DNA of 64,000 nucleotides from Paenibacillus baekrokdamisoli (GCF_003945345.1 NZ_AP019308.1:4667501-4731500), one strand, 5' to 3'; positions 24,738 through 34,426 are shown, numbered from the stretch's first letter. The notes: a model not told the origin generated them from the letters alone. A program made the numbers and translations.

Positions 24738-27092
24738 ATGGGGAAAACAAAGCATTCCGGGCCAATTAAGCTGCCTAGCAAACCAGATTCGAAGCTGTGG
24801 GTGAGCAAGGTCCCGTTTGGCCTTGGCAAAATCAAACCGCATCATATTCGCGATACAATTAAGGTAATGGCCGAGAACAAGGACAATTTGCCTTATGCTT
24901 TTCGAATATTAACGCAAGGGGTTTGTGATGGTTGCGCACTCGGTGTATCCGGTCTGTATGACCAGACGTTGGATGGCCCTCACTTGTGCACGACCCGGTT
25001 GAACCTATTGCGGCTCAACACGATGCCTGCCATTAAGCAGGAGATTCTGCACGCCGATATCGACGAGCTGCGCCAGATGGACAGCACCCAGCTCCGTAAG
25101 CTGGGAAGGCTGCCTTATCCTCTGATCCGTCGCAATGGCGAACGTAGTTTCAGCCGCATCACTTGGGATGAAGCACTCGATATGGTAGCCGACAAGATCC
25201 GGCATATCGATCCGAAGCAGCTTGCCTTTTACCTAACCGCTCGCGGAATTACGAATGAATCGTATTATGCCGCAGCCAAGGCAGCACGCTTCCTTGGCAC
25301 GAATAACATCGACAATGCTTCGCGGATCTGCCACTCTCCCTCCAAGACCGCACTCAAGCGGTCAGTCGGAATTGGTGCTTCAAGCTGTAATTATAAGGAC
25401 TGGATCGGCACCGATGTCCTCGTCTTCTGGGGCAGCGTCGCGGCGAACAACCAGCCGGTCTCGACCAAATATATGTACGCCGCCAAGCGTAAGGGGACGA
25501 AGATCATCGTCATTAACCCTTACCGCGAGCCCGCGATGGACGGCTATTGGGTTCCTTCTATTCCCGAATCCGCCTTATTCGGCACCAAGATCGCAGATGA
25601 CTTCTATCAGGTTAACATCGGCGGAGATATCGCCTTCATGCATGGTGTCATGAAGCATTGGTTCGAGATGGAACGAGCGCAGCCTGGCTCCGCAATTGAT
25701 CATACCTTCGTACGTGAGCATGTGAATGGCTATGAGTCTCTCCGATCTCATGTCCAGCAGCAGAGCTGGTCGCAGCTTGAGCGTTCCTCTGGTTTAACGC
25801 AGGAGCGAATGTACGAATTCGCCCAACTGCTGGCTGGTGCAAAATCAGCCGTATTCGTCTGGAGTATGGGACTTACGCAGCATCGCTTCGGTACGGATAA
25901 CATCTCGCAAGTGGCTAATCTTGCCCTGCTTCGCGGTTTTCTCGGACGCGAGTATTGCGGCTTAATGCCAATTCGCGGACATAGCGGCGTGCAGGGGTCC
26001 GGCGAGATGGGAGCTGATCCATTCAGCTTGCCTGGCGGTGAGTTCAAGGGCGCTGACATCCCTCGCATCGAGAAGGTATGGGGATTTCCATTGCCGAGAT
26101 GGCAGGGTGACATTGTCGGTGTCACCCTAGAGAATGCACTGCTACCCTATGATCACGAGCGGAAGCTGAAGCTCTTCTATACCTCGGGCGGTAATTTTCT
26201 GGAGACGATGCCGGAGCCGGAGTTTGTCCGCTCTTGCTTGGAGTCGGTAGATATTCGCGTTCATCAGGATATCGTTCTCAACACCTCAACGCTCGTTGAT
26301 GCGAGGGAAACCGTTCTTGTGCTGCCCGCGATGACACGTTATGAGCAGCCTGGCGGCGGAACGTCTACCTCGACAGAGCGGATGGTCTACTTCTCCCCTG
26401 AAATTGAAGGGCCACGGATACCTGAGGCTAGGCCCGAGTGTCAGATCTATGGAGATCTTGCAGCACGAGTCTATCCGAAGCATAAGGAGCTCGTTACCTT
26501 CAAGGATGCTCATGCTCTCCGCAAAGAAATGGCCGCAGCCGCGCCCAATTATGAAGGGGTTCAGCATCTTCGTAATAAAGGTGATGTGTTTCAGTGGGGT
26601 GGAGCATGGTTGTGCGAGGATGGAATTTGCCCAACTCCGGATGGCCGGGGCAATCTCATTGCGGTGGAACTGCCTGAGCTTCGCAAACCGGAAGGACATT
26701 TCTACGTCACGACAAGGCGGGGCAAGCAATTTAACTCGATGATTTATAGCGACACGGATCCCTTCAACGCGGCCGATCGATTCGATGTACTGCTCTGCTT
26801 GGAAGATGCCAAGAAGCTGAATATTGCACAAGACGATGCGGTTGTTGCCTATAATCAGTACGGCACCTTCCATGGTCGTGCCAAACTCGTCGATATTGCC
26901 TCTGGCAATCTAGAGCTTTACTGGCCAGAGGGTAATGTGCTCCTGCCCAAGGGCGTATACGAGCCGCATGCTGGCATACCCGAATACAATGCAGCAGCTA
27001 TCTTGGAGAAAGCCGAAACTTACTTCGCGCTGAAGGATAAACGTTACGTAGAGAAACGAATTGAAGAGCTGGAGACCGAAGTTATCGGGTAG
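24738..27092 (+). CDS. FdhF/YdeP-family molybdopterin oxidoreductase (formate dehydrogenase-like)
   Basis: A 784-residue molybdenum oxidoreductase of the YdeP branch. Near residue 62 it has the cluster pattern GVCDGCALG (C-x2-C) with a further Cys about 20 residues later (HLCTTRLN). A regular four-cysteine Fe-S ligand set is not evident. Cofactor-binding segments include RICHSPSKTALKRSVG, GSVAANNQPVSTKYM, and the C-terminal molybdopterin-dinucleotide domain (TRRGKQFNSMIYSDTDPFNA). The start has GGGGAGG upstream. FdhD encoded 77 bp downstream supports formate-dehydrogenase-like activity, but YdeP-type enzymes have been linked to acid resistance and their reaction is unclear. Confidence 0.88.
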   Translation: MGKTKHSGPIKLPSKPDSKLWVSKVPFGLGKIKPHHIRDTIKVMAENKDNLPYAFRILTQGVCDGCALGVSGLYDQTLDGPHLCTTRLNLLRLNTMPAIKQEILHADIDELRQMDSTQLRKLGRLPYPLIRRNGERSFSRITWDEALDMVADKIRHIDPKQLAFYLTARGITNESYYAAAKAARFLGTNNIDNASRICHSPSKTALKRSVGIGASSCNYKDWIGTDVLVFWGSVAANNQPVSTKYMYAAKRKGTKIIVINPYREPAMDGYWVPSIPESALFGTKIADDFYQVNIGGDIAFMHGVMKHWFEMERAQPGSAIDHTFVREHVNGYESLRSHVQQQSWSQLERSSGLTQERMYEFAQLLAGAKSAVFVWSMGLTQHRFGTDNISQVANLALLRGFLGREYCGLMPIRGHSGVQGSGEMGADPFSLPGGEFKGADIPRIEKVWGFPLPRWQGDIVGVTLENALLPYDHERKLKLFYTSGGNFLETMPEPEFVRSCLESVDIRVHQDIVLNTSTLVDARETVLVLPAMTRYEQPGGGTSTSTERMVYFSPEIEGPRIPEARPECQIYGDLAARVYPKHKELVTFKDAHALRKEMAAAAPNYEGVQHLRNKGDVFQWGGAWLCEDGICPTPDGRGNLIAVELPELRKPEGHFYVTTRRGKQFNSMIYSDTDPFNAADRFDVLLCLEDAKKLNIAQDDAVVAYNQYGTFHGRAKLVDIASGNLELYWPEGNVLLPKGVYEPHAGIPEYNAAAILEKAETYFALKDKRYVEKRIEELETEVIG

Positions 27093-27169
27093 CAGCTGTG
27101 TAGTTGTGTCATACGAAGAGAATCAATTTTAATGAAGAGATCCAATTTGGAAAATGAGGTGATTTCACG

Positions 27170-27964
27170 ATGCTGCCCAAAGTGACCACACGCTGGCGCA
27201 TTTGCAAATATACGAGCGAAGCAGCGTTAGATCAAGAAGATGAGATCGCAGCGGAATATCCGCTTACGATCCGGCTGGGCGGCGAGGAGTTCGCGACTAT
27301 CGTCTGTTCCCCTTCCCATCTGGAAGAGATGACGATCGGATTTCTCGCTTCGGAAGGCATTATCCGTCAAGCTGACGAAATTCAGTCCCTCCGGTTAGAT
27401 GAGGAACGCGGCTTCGTCTATGTCGAGCTCCACATCAAGCAATCGACGAGCAAGCATGACTATGCGAAGCGGATGATTGGCTCCTGCTGCGGGAAGAGCC
27501 GCCAGTTTTATTTTCAAAATGACGCCCGTACCGCTCGCACCTCTACAAGCACCGTCCGAATCACACCTGCGCAATGTTTGCATCTCATCTGGCAGCTGCA
27601 GCAAGGCTCGGATGATTTCAGGCGTACAGGTGGATTTCACAACGCAGCTCTGTGCTCAACTACGGAATTGCTTGTGGTGCGCTCCGATATCGGGAGGCAT
27701 AACGCGCTGGATAAGCTCTTCGGCTACCGACTTCAGCACAAGCTGCCCATTACGGATAAAATCATCGCCTTCAGTGGGCGGATGTCCTCCGAGGTTGTCC
27801 TGAAAGCAGCAAAAATCGGCGTTGGCATTCTTCTCTCGAAGTCTGCCCCCACCGACCTCGCGCTTAAGCTGGCTCATGATCTGGGTATCACCTGTGTCGG
27901 CTTTATCCGCGGACAGGAGATGAATATCTATACACATGGGCAGCGGGTCATAACCGCCGATTAA
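27170..27964 (+). CDS. fdhD: Formate dehydrogenase accessory sulfurtransferase FdhD
   Basis: A 264-residue cytoplasmic protein that passes sulfur from a cysteine desulfurase to the molybdenum cofactor before its insertion into formate dehydrogenase. The sulfur-carrying cysteines are C106-C107 in GSCCGKS. Other family segments are HLEEMTIGFLASEGII, GGFHNAAL, SDIGRHNALDK and AFSGRMSSEVVLKAA. A Shine-Dalgarno (GAGGTGA) precedes the ATG. It follows the dehydrogenase gene on the same strand and should mature its product. Confidence 0.95.
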   Translation: MLPKVTTRWRICKYTSEAALDQEDEIAAEYPLTIRLGGEEFATIVCSPSHLEEMTIGFLASEGIIRQADEIQSLRLDEERGFVYVELHIKQSTSKHDYAKRMIGSCCGKSRQFYFQNDARTARTSTSTVRITPAQCLHLIWQLQQGSDDFRRTGGFHNAALCSTTELLVVRSDIGRHNALDKLFGYRLQHKLPITDKIIAFSGRMSSEVVLKAAKIGVGILLSKSAPTDLALKLAHDLGITCVGFIRGQEMNIYTHGQRVITAD

Positions 27965-28455
27965 TTAGGTATGGCTACCTTTTCCACCAGCTTCTGAATC
28001 CGGTTCTCGAATTTGAGCGGCGTCGTTGAAGGTGAGAACCTCTTAACGACATTGCCGTCCCGATCAACAAGAAACTTGGTGAAATTCCACTTGATTGAGG
28101 ATCCAAGGAAACCGGAAGCCTCTTTCTTCAAATGCTTATATAACGGGTCTGCATCTGCCCCATTCACATCGATCTTGGCTAACAGAGGGAACGTGACGCC
28201 GAAGTTGATTTTACAAGCCTGCTCCATCTCTCCGTCCTTGACCGGCTCCTGATCCCTGAACTGATTACACGGAAAGCCTAGCACAGTGAAGCCTTGATCC
28301 TTATAGGTTTCATAGAGCTTCTGAAGCTCATCAAACTGTTTGGCGAACCCGCACTTCGTCGCTGTATTTACAATAAGCAGCACCTGACCGCGGTAGTCTG
28401 AAAGCGGTTTTTGCTCACCTCGGGGTGTCTGGACAGTGAAATCGAATACGTTCAT
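27961..28455 (-). CDS. Glutathione peroxidase-family thiol peroxidase
   Basis: A 164-residue peroxidase that reduces hydrogen peroxide or lipid peroxides. The active-site Cys is C35 in NTATKCGFAKQF; selenocysteine is not used. The family motifs LGFPCNQF and WNFTKFLVDRDG are present. In firmicutes this type probably uses thioredoxin or bacillithiol rather than glutathione. Start: the ATG at 28455 has GAGGTGATC just upstream; the in-frame GTG before it overlaps that site. Its 3' end overlaps fdhD by 4 nt on the opposite strand. Confidence 0.93.
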   Translation of the reverse strand: MNVFDFTVQTPRGEQKPLSDYRGQVLLIVNTATKCGFAKQFDELQKLYETYKDQGFTVLGFPCNQFRDQEPVKDGEMEQACKINFGVTFPLLAKIDVNGADADPLYKHLKKEASGFLGSSIKWNFTKFLVDRDGNVVKRFSPSTTPLKFENRIQKLVEKVAIPN

Positions 28456-28608
28456 TACGATCACCTCATATTTTAATTTTATACAATCTTATTTTAAACA
28501 ATTTAATTCATTTTGAAAACCCCTTTGCCTAGATTTATATTCTCCCCCAGTTCCGCATGTTAGAATAAGAGTCAAATTCTACATTAATTGTTATGGGGCT
28601 GATTTCCT

Positions 28609-28992
28609 GTGAAAGCCAGAATGGTATATCTTGCTGCAGCTGTTGTTGTCATTGTACTTGGACTTGGCTCAAGGAAGTTTCCCGATTCCTTACCCGAATT
28701 TATCTCCAGCAACGCTGGCGATGCATTGTGGGCGATTATGATTTACTTAGGTGTTCGTGCTATTGGGATAAACAAAAGTCGCGGCTTCGCAGCGGGTGTC
28801 AGTCTGATCTTCTGCTTCGCGATTGAGTTCAGTCAGCTATACCAAGCGGATTGGATCAACAGCATTAGAAGCACGCTGCTTGGGGCTTTGGTTCTTGGAA
28901 AAGGGTTTCTGTTCGTGGATTTAGTCCGGTATACGGTAGGTATTATGATTGCTTTTGTTGTTGATAGATCGATTCACAGAGGAGTTCGCTAA
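28609..28992 (+). CDS. DUF2809-family membrane protein
   Basis: A small (127-residue) membrane protein with four hydrophobic segments and a GTG start (GGGG about 10 nt upstream). The pattern ISSNAGDALWAIMIYLGVRA, then AIEFSQLYQADWINSIRSTL and the short linker VLGKGFLFVDLVRY match DUF2809. Function is unknown. It is convergent with the HD/CHAP gene across a large inverted repeat. Confidence 0.8.
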   Translation: MKARMVYLAAAVVVIVLGLGSRKFPDSLPEFISSNAGDALWAIMIYLGVRAIGINKSRGFAAGVSLIFCFAIEFSQLYQADWINSIRSTLLGALVLGKGFLFVDLVRYTVGIMIAFVVDRSIHRGVR

Positions 28993-28996
28993 CATA

Positions 28997-29134
28997 AGCC
29001 CGCTTCGCGGACGGATCATTCTTACGATCGCTGTTGTCTCCCTATTTCTTGATTCTATCCCTTAGGGGTAGAAATACGGAGACAAAGGCGAACGCTATCG
29101 CTTCTTCAGAACGATTCCGTCCGCTTCGCTATCC
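28997..29134. repeat. Inverted pair of a dispersed repeat, also a likely terminator
   Basis: Two related sequences face each other. Copy 1 begins near 28999 (CGCTTCGCGGACGG... TGTTGTCTCCCTATTT) and copy 2, in reverse, runs near 29070-29130 (AAATACGGAGACAAAGG... CCGTCCGCTTCGCT). The centre is a short stem (TCTATCCC with GGGTAGA). Together they can form an imperfect stem of about 130 bases between convergent genes. I associate similar sequences with many Paenibacillus intergenic regions. Confidence 0.7.
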
Positions 29135-30208
29135 TTAAAGAATCGGATTATAGCTGCCGCTAAACTGAAATTGATAGTCATCAGCAATTCGAATATAGCC
29201 GAGAATACAATGCCGCCTGTCCCTGTGGAAGACGCAGGAGTAGTTCTGATTGTCTCGATTTCCCTCTGCAACCCTTATTTCTTGATCATCGCTAGCTAAA
29301 ACAATGCCAATATGATCATGAGAGTCATCGGATAGCAATTTCTCGTAGATCACAATATCACCGCGCTGTGGAGTAAATCCATCTTGGTCATAATGAAGGA
29401 ATCCCGTTTCAGGCAGCTGCGCCCATTCTAGCCAAGCCCCTACACCTGCGAACCGACAGATCCCGTTCGGATAGCGAATCGGCATCCGTAATCCGACTTG
29501 CCTGCAGCAGTGGTATACAAAAGCCGCACACCAACTATTCTGCAACACCTTATAAATATCTGGATCGGGCCAATGTTGGCATACTTCTCGATATCGCTCA
29601 TCTCCCGGCACTCCAATTATCGAATCACCCGCGAGTGCTTCGGCAATGTCGGCTAGCTTGCTGCGTCTGTTTGCATGAAAGAATAGATTTTCTCTATCAC
29701 TGCAAGGCGCTTCTTCCACAATCTTCTCCGGAATCCCCAGTTCACGAAGCACTTGGCGAAGTCGGACGGCATCCTGCTGAGAGACGCTTCGGCTCGTATT
29801 TTGAAAATAGCACTGCAGCACATAAGCATCCTTGACGATTTCATCATATGGACCATGAACCTTACTTCTGTCTTCCCAGTAGAAGATCGCCTGCTGAATG
29901 ATAAGCTGCTCCTCTTTGGTAAAAATCTTCAAATCTCTTATCCAAGGCCGTACGGCCTCAGCGCTGTTGGCGCCGGGAAATTCTTTGACACCGGTTTTAT
30001 AGTAGTAATAGTGGTGAAGCAGTCCTGAGATCTCCGCCAGTTCCTGATCATATCCTCTTCTCATTGCGATCATCGAAGCAAAGGTGGATACCCCATACAA
30101 CTGAACACACGCTTCCTGTCTCCGAATCGCACTATCGATAGACATAATCATTTGTTGAAGGTGTTCACGCACGCTATCCAATCGTTTATCCGTTGTCACA
30201 CTGTTCAA
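29135..30208 (-). CDS. Fusion of HD-like domain and CHAP amidase domain
   Basis: A 357-residue protein with two parts. Residues about 1-150 resemble an HD-type phosphohydrolase (FASMIAMRRGYDQELAEISG, LLHHYYYY, KEEQLIIQQAIFYW), but the usual HD pair is poorly kept, so metal binding may be weak. Residues about 205-345 resemble a CHAP cysteine hydrolase, with NSWCAAFVYHCC as the nucleophile segment and SHDHIGIVLA as the histidine. CHAP domains usually cleave peptidoglycan cross-bridges. No signal peptide is visible, so it would be cytosolic unless exported otherwise. Function is unknown; the fusion is unusual. Confidence 0.7.
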   Translation of the reverse strand: MNSVTTDKRLDSVREHLQQMIMSIDSAIRRQEACVQLYGVSTFASMIAMRRGYDQELAEISGLLHHYYYYKTGVKEFPGANSAEAVRPWIRDLKIFTKEEQLIIQQAIFYWEDRSKVHGPYDEIVKDAYVLQCYFQNTSRSVSQQDAVRLRQVLRELGIPEKIVEEAPCSDRENLFFHANRRSKLADIAEALAGDSIIGVPGDERYREVCQHWPDPDIYKVLQNSWCAAFVYHCCRQVGLRMPIRYPNGICRFAGVGAWLEWAQLPETGFLHYDQDGFTPQRGDIVIYEKLLSDDSHDHIGIVLASDDQEIRVAEGNRDNQNYSCVFHRDRRHCILGYIRIADDYQFQFSGSYNPIL

Positions 30209-30300
30209 AGTTCTGCCTCCTCATTTCGACGCGAGTTTCTACCTCTCCTGTTACCTACTAATCTCCCACCCGTTGCTTCCTTATTTTATTGGAAATACAA

Positions 30301-30336
30301 TAATAAGGGATTGCTGCAATCTCAGCAATCCCTTAT
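30301..30336 (-). terminator. Terminator downstream of VOC gene
   Basis: A 15-bp perfect stem (AATAAGGGATTGCTG with its complement) and 6-nt loop. It lies about 130 bp after the minus-strand VOC gene. Confidence 0.75.
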
Positions 30337-30467
30337 TTCAATTTAACCTTTTATGGCTGCAACCATGATCTCGATTTCATCCAGACTGATATTTTGACGT
30401 CTCCAATTCCCTTTAAAATAAATATTACGAGTGCAATTTGTTTTCCCATGAAATGATTCGCTTAGCC

Positions 30468-30872
30468 CTATTTCTTACTCACTCCACCGCCAAAAGCAAT
30501 GCGATACCCGTCAGCATCCCTCATGGTGAATTCGCTCCAATGCTCCGTATAATTAGGGCCATCCACGATTTCCACACCTTGGACGCGGCATTCTTCAACC
30601 AATAGATCTACAGCGTCTGTGTATGCAAATACATCAAAATACAGTCCGCCTTCTACAGAAGAGGCTGGTCTAACATCCCGTTTAATCTTTGCAGGATGCA
30701 GAACAAACGTAATGTTATCTCTTGAGACGTGTACATGGGCAACATCAGGCCCACCAATTTCCTCATATTTGAATCCCAGACTTTTGTAGAAGTCAGAGGC
30801 TGCCTTAATGTCTGAAACCAGCAAAACAATGGATGCTCCTGATATATTGGCTCTTACCGCCTGCTCACTCAT
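30468..30872 (-). CDS. VOC-family (glyoxalase/dioxygenase-fold) protein
   Basis: A single-domain protein of about 134 residues with the vicinal-oxygen-chelate fold (ASIVLLVSDIKAASDFYKSL, DVAHVHVSRDNITFVL, TMRDADGYRIAFGG). These proteins bind metals or small ligands and often confer resistance; the substrate is unknown. I use the ATG at 30872 (MSEQAVRANISG), with AAGGACGGG upstream. A longer frame to 31037 adds an unstructured Lys/Asn/Ser-rich tail with no similarity to the family. Confidence 0.82.
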   Translation of the reverse strand: MSEQAVRANISGASIVLLVSDIKAASDFYKSLGFKYEEIGGPDVAHVHVSRDNITFVLHPAKIKRDVRPASSVEGGLYFDVFAYTDAVDLLVEECRVQGVEIVDGPNYTEHWSEFTMRDADGYRIAFGGGVSKK

Positions 30873-31130
30873 GCCATCCCGTCCTTTGTCATTTGTATCT
30901 TTGTGCTCATTTAATTGTTTCCACTCGTTAACCGTTGTTTTATCCTCGCTAAAGCTTTGAACTACTTCTAAGGATTTTGGGATGATACTGGGTTTGTATG
31001 CATCTGAGTTTTGTTTGGTCTTGGTATCTGTAACCAACTAGCAGCCCTCCTTATATTCCATAATTTTACCATGGGTATAAAGTGATTGAGTGTCTTTTTT
31101 TATCATATTTTATGTGCCTTGCGAGTCTTC

Positions 31131-31691
31131 TTAGTCATAACCGCCCTCTATTTCTGGTAAGGCTTTATACGCATCTTTACTCGCAACGATATGTTGGATA
31201 AAGTTTCGCAATTCCAACAGCTGCTTTGCATCGTCCGTTGTATCACAACTTTTCTCTGACCAAGTTAGAGTCTTCGTTTCTCCATCTATACTAATTTTCC
31301 AGCTATCCTCCATATAGGGAGTTTTAGCGCAGTTCGAGTTGGTTGGGACCAACTCTTTGGTTCCCATAATGTTGATCTCTCTCATCTTCTCATAAATACT
31401 GCGCATCTCATCCATGGACAAAGTGATGTCGGCCGTTGCCGTCCCTTTCACGACCAAATCCTTTGTGACCGTATCTTGATAGGTATTCACTTCATTCTTC
31501 GCAACCTCTCCATAACCGAAACGAACGAGGAAATCGAACATAGCTGGCATTTCTTCAGGCATGCTGTTTGGCTGCTCTGCGACTTCCTTAATGGGCTGCT
31601 CCGTACCAGAGCTCTCTTTCGAGCCGGTATCCGTATTACAACCTGTTATTATCAATAGGAGCATAGCTAACAACGAGCTTAATCGTTTCAT
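31131..31691 (-). CDS. Small lipoprotein of unknown function
   Basis: A 186-residue lipoprotein. The signal peptide MKRLSSLLAMLLLIITGC ends in a lipobox, so it is anchored on the outer face of the membrane. The start is the ATG at 31691, with GGAGGGGAG just upstream. The mature part is acidic and has a beta-rich region with two cysteines (NSNCAKTPYM, EKSCDTT) that could form a disulfide. I recognise no family. It overlaps the next gene upstream only in a spurious longer form. Confidence 0.7.
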   Translation of the reverse strand: MKRLSSLLAMLLLIITGCNTDTGSKESSGTEQPIKEVAEQPNSMPEEMPAMFDFLVRFGYGEVAKNEVNTYQDTVTKDLVVKGTATADITLSMDEMRSIYEKMREINIMGTKELVPTNSNCAKTPYMEDSWKISIDGETKTLTWSEKSCDTTDDAKQLLELRNFIQHIVASKDAYKALPEIEGGYD

Positions 31692-31708
31692 TTTCTCCCC
31701 TCCCCCTT

Positions 31709-32656
31709 TCACACATCCTCTGCTGTCTCGATCAAGAATATATAATGCCTTTCGATTCCCGCGAGCTCTGCTTCTGCCTTGCGCTTCGCATCTCCAAGCT
31801 GCGTCATAACAGTTATAACTTCATCATGCTTCTGTTCGATTTGAGCTAAAGTCGCTTTAATCTTTCCTTGCATGAGTATATCGGCAATAAATCCGTCAAA
31901 GAAATAATCCGAGAACTTTAGAAAATTGCTGGCGTCGAACCTGACATTCAAAGTTAAACGAACGTCGCTAAGCTCCTGTTGGAAGCGGCGAAGACTATTC
32001 TGTGCATTTCGAATATTATCCATCGCTTCATCCACTCGCGAATGCTTCATATGAGTTGATAAAATTCCGCCGCCAAGAAGATCGTAAGTCCCCCAGCCCT
32101 TGGCGGATTCCATGCGGTCAATTGCGACGTTCAGATGGGTTTGTACGGTTTGACCGGCACTGTAAGCTTCTTGAAGCTCCTTCACCAAAACAACGAGATC
32201 GGATCTCTGATCCTCCAGCTTGTGAAGCTGAATACTCCGCTCCGTCCCCTCATTTCGCATGATCTGCTCCTTTTCACGAAGGATCTGCTCCAGCTCCTGC
32301 TTCCAATACTGTACGCCCTGCAGCTTTTGCTCCAGATCGCCAATATCTTCTTGAATGGATTTCACCTCTCGCAGCGCTTCTTCATGCTTCAACTTCGCGC
32401 TTAGCAGCTCCTGCTCCTCATGAGCCAATTTCTCTTGTTTATTATGCAATAGGGCCGCCCACAGTGATGTAAAGGATAATTTCAACAGCCGATCTATATC
32501 ACCTTGTTCTTCTCGAAGCTGCTCCTCACATACCTTCAGCTTCTGCTCCTCTGTAACCAAATCCTGCTGCAAGCGTCCCAGCCGACCCTGCCACACCTCA
32601 TGGCGTCTTCCCTGTTCCTTGGCGGCTGCCAGCTTTGCATTCAAAGCATCCAGCAT
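31709..32656 (-). CDS. Coiled-coil protein of unknown function
   Basis: A 315-residue, highly charged helical protein. Residues about 1-155 and 220-310 have strong heptad character (EEQKLKVCEEQLREEQGD, LEQELEQILREKEQ) with a less charged middle containing GWGTYDLLGGGILSTHMKH. No enzymatic motif, signal or membrane segment is visible. Similar proteins of unknown role occur in Bacillales. It precedes the lipoprotein gene with a 17-bp gap and may be cotranscribed. Confidence 0.65.
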   Translation of the reverse strand: MLDALNAKLAAAKEQGRRHEVWQGRLGRLQQDLVTEEQKLKVCEEQLREEQGDIDRLLKLSFTSLWAALLHNKQEKLAHEEQELLSAKLKHEEALREVKSIQEDIGDLEQKLQGVQYWKQELEQILREKEQIMRNEGTERSIQLHKLEDQRSDLVVLVKELQEAYSAGQTVQTHLNVAIDRMESAKGWGTYDLLGGGILSTHMKHSRVDEAMDNIRNAQNSLRRFQQELSDVRLTLNVRFDASNFLKFSDYFFDGFIADILMQGKIKATLAQIEQKHDEVITVMTQLGDAKRKAEAELAGIERHYIFLIETAEDV

Positions 32657-32821
32657 AGGTCATCCTCCCGTTTAGCTACTTATTTTCTTATGAAATAAAA
32701 GTAGAGCAACTGCCGAAGCACGTTACTCCACCTTACGATCAGTTATGCATTTTTAGAAGAATAACTACTTTAGTGCCTCGAACAAGAGGAATATCTTACT
32801 TCTCTTAATGAAAGGTTTGAA

Positions 32822-34165
32822 CTAAGCTTTCACCTTCAATTGTTTCGGTTCCGGGAACGCGAGCATTTTGCCCTTGGTCTGCACAATGATCATGCCATCT
32901 ACCGCAATGGTTTTTCCGAATACTCTTGCGTACGTTTGAAGCTGAAGCACCGGTTTGGCTGTTGTCAGATCTGTTGCGATCAGCTTCCCATCCGTCAGAG
33001 CCACATAGATGCCTTGACCGATTATGTCAAACCTCGCTACCGGATTGGACATCCCTGCATTGTAGGAGATCGGACTATTATTGACCATCTTCACGCCGTA
33101 TACTTGACCACTGTACGCAAAAATCAGCCTGCCATCATAAGGTCCCGCTGCAAGGGTTGCTTGATCCGATATGCCTGTTAACTTATAGGCCTCTCTCTTA
33201 ACTGTACTTGGATCTTGATTAAGCGGATAACTATACACGGATGATTGATAGGCAATGAATACCTTGTCTCCAATAATCCAGGTATGACCGGGTCCATAAA
33301 AGTCCTTCTTCGCCACATCGATGTTCTGCGGATTATAAACCTGCGTCTTCACTACCTTCCCTGTCTGCACGTCAATAGTATCAAGCGTCGTTAGCATCAC
33401 GTGGTCGAACATCGTCTGCGCCCGTGATGAAATAACATTATTCCCGCGAGCATCAATGGGGAACGTCTCATTATTTAAGCGCCATGCTTCTTTGCCCGTA
33501 CTACTGTCGAAGGCATGAAGAACACTATACATATATGCGCCTGATTCTGTATTCTCAATAAGTAGGCGATTACCCTGCACAAGCAGCTGATCCGACGGAA
33601 GCTGTTCGCTATAATTATCCTTCCACAAGAACTTGCCATCGGATATCCGATAAGCTTGAATATCCCCATTCATCACATACAATTGTCCTTTATCTGCAAA
33701 GAGCTTGGTTGCTTCCTTACTTGGCACACTAGTGGTCCACAACTTCTTGCCCTTAATAGCATCGACTCCATATAAATTACCGCTGTCTGAATTCACCACA
33801 ATACGGCCATCCTCATACAGCAGCGGAGCTTTCAGGTGCGTGCCAAATGACCATAACTTCTTCCCTGTACGAGCCTGAATCGCCAGCAGCTTGCCACTCT
33901 GGATAACGAATAGCGTAGAACTACTCGCGGCAACGTAGCCTTCATTCATCCGGAAATCATCCGGAAGCTTGTCCGCAATAACGGACCACTGCACCTTTAC
34001 AGTCGGTACGACCGTCGACGTATCAAAGTTAGCTCCAACATAAGAAGTGTGGGGATCGATCCCTGCGTAGACCGCTGTTCCCGATAACAATAAGGCAGAC
34101 ACCGTTAGGAGCGCAGCCGCAGCTCTAGCGCCTCGTTTCATTACGATTCTTCTTAGTTCTCTCAT
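32822..34165 (-). CDS. Secreted PQQ-like beta-propeller repeat protein
   Basis: A 447-residue exported protein. A signal peptide precedes a cleavage after VYA near residue 34. The mature part carries repeated PQQ/pyrrolo-quinoline-quinone-like blades (GKKLWSFGTHL, GKKLWTTSVPS, DGKFLWKDNYS, GKEAWRLNNET) plus further degenerate blades to the C-terminus. Such propellers may bind cell-wall or quinone cofactors, but no catalytic residues can be named. The ATG at 34165 lies 4 nt after GGATGGTG; an ATG eight codons later is an alternative. Confidence 0.8.
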   Translation of the reverse strand: MRELRRIVMKRGARAAAALLTVSALLLSGTAVYAGIDPHTSYVGANFDTSTVVPTVKVQWSVIADKLPDDFRMNEGYVAASSSTLFVIQSGKLLAIQARTGKKLWSFGTHLKAPLLYEDGRIVVNSDSGNLYGVDAIKGKKLWTTSVPSKEATKLFADKGQLYVMNGDIQAYRISDGKFLWKDNYSEQLPSDQLLVQGNRLLIENTESGAYMYSVLHAFDSSTGKEAWRLNNETFPIDARGNNVISSRAQTMFDHVMLTTLDTIDVQTGKVVKTQVYNPQNIDVAKKDFYGPGHTWIIGDKVFIAYQSSVYSYPLNQDPSTVKREAYKLTGISDQATLAAGPYDGRLIFAYSGQVYGVKMVNNSPISYNAGMSNPVARFDIIGQGIYVALTDGKLIATDLTTAKPVLQLQTYARVFGKTIAVDGMIIVQTKGKMLAFPEPKQLKVKA

Positions 34166-34339
34166 TGAACACCATCCTTATTCATCCTTATTCGCCCTTT
34201 TTATACAATTATCTAACGGCTTCTCCCCATTTAATGTTGCATGCATGTCGATTTGAAAGAAGCGCCAAAGCTTCGATTATTCGCTATAAGCCAGACGATG
34301 AGAGTCTTACAAAGACAAGCGATAGGAAGATTCCAGCAC

Positions 34340-34373
34340 AAAAAGACGACCACCTCATACTGGGGTGATCGCC
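34340..34373 (-). terminator. Terminator after sugar isomerase gene
   Basis: CGATCACC pairs with GGTGGTCG, followed on the minus strand by TTTTTGTGC. Confidence 0.7.
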
Positions 34374-34426
34374 TCGCCTCATTCCATTCACCATTACCCA
34401 AGATGGGTAATCCTACTCACTTCAAA

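Noticed and set aside
26286..26873. A 195-codon frame on the minus strand
   Set aside because: It lies inside the formate dehydrogenase gene on the opposite strand and shows no family signal.
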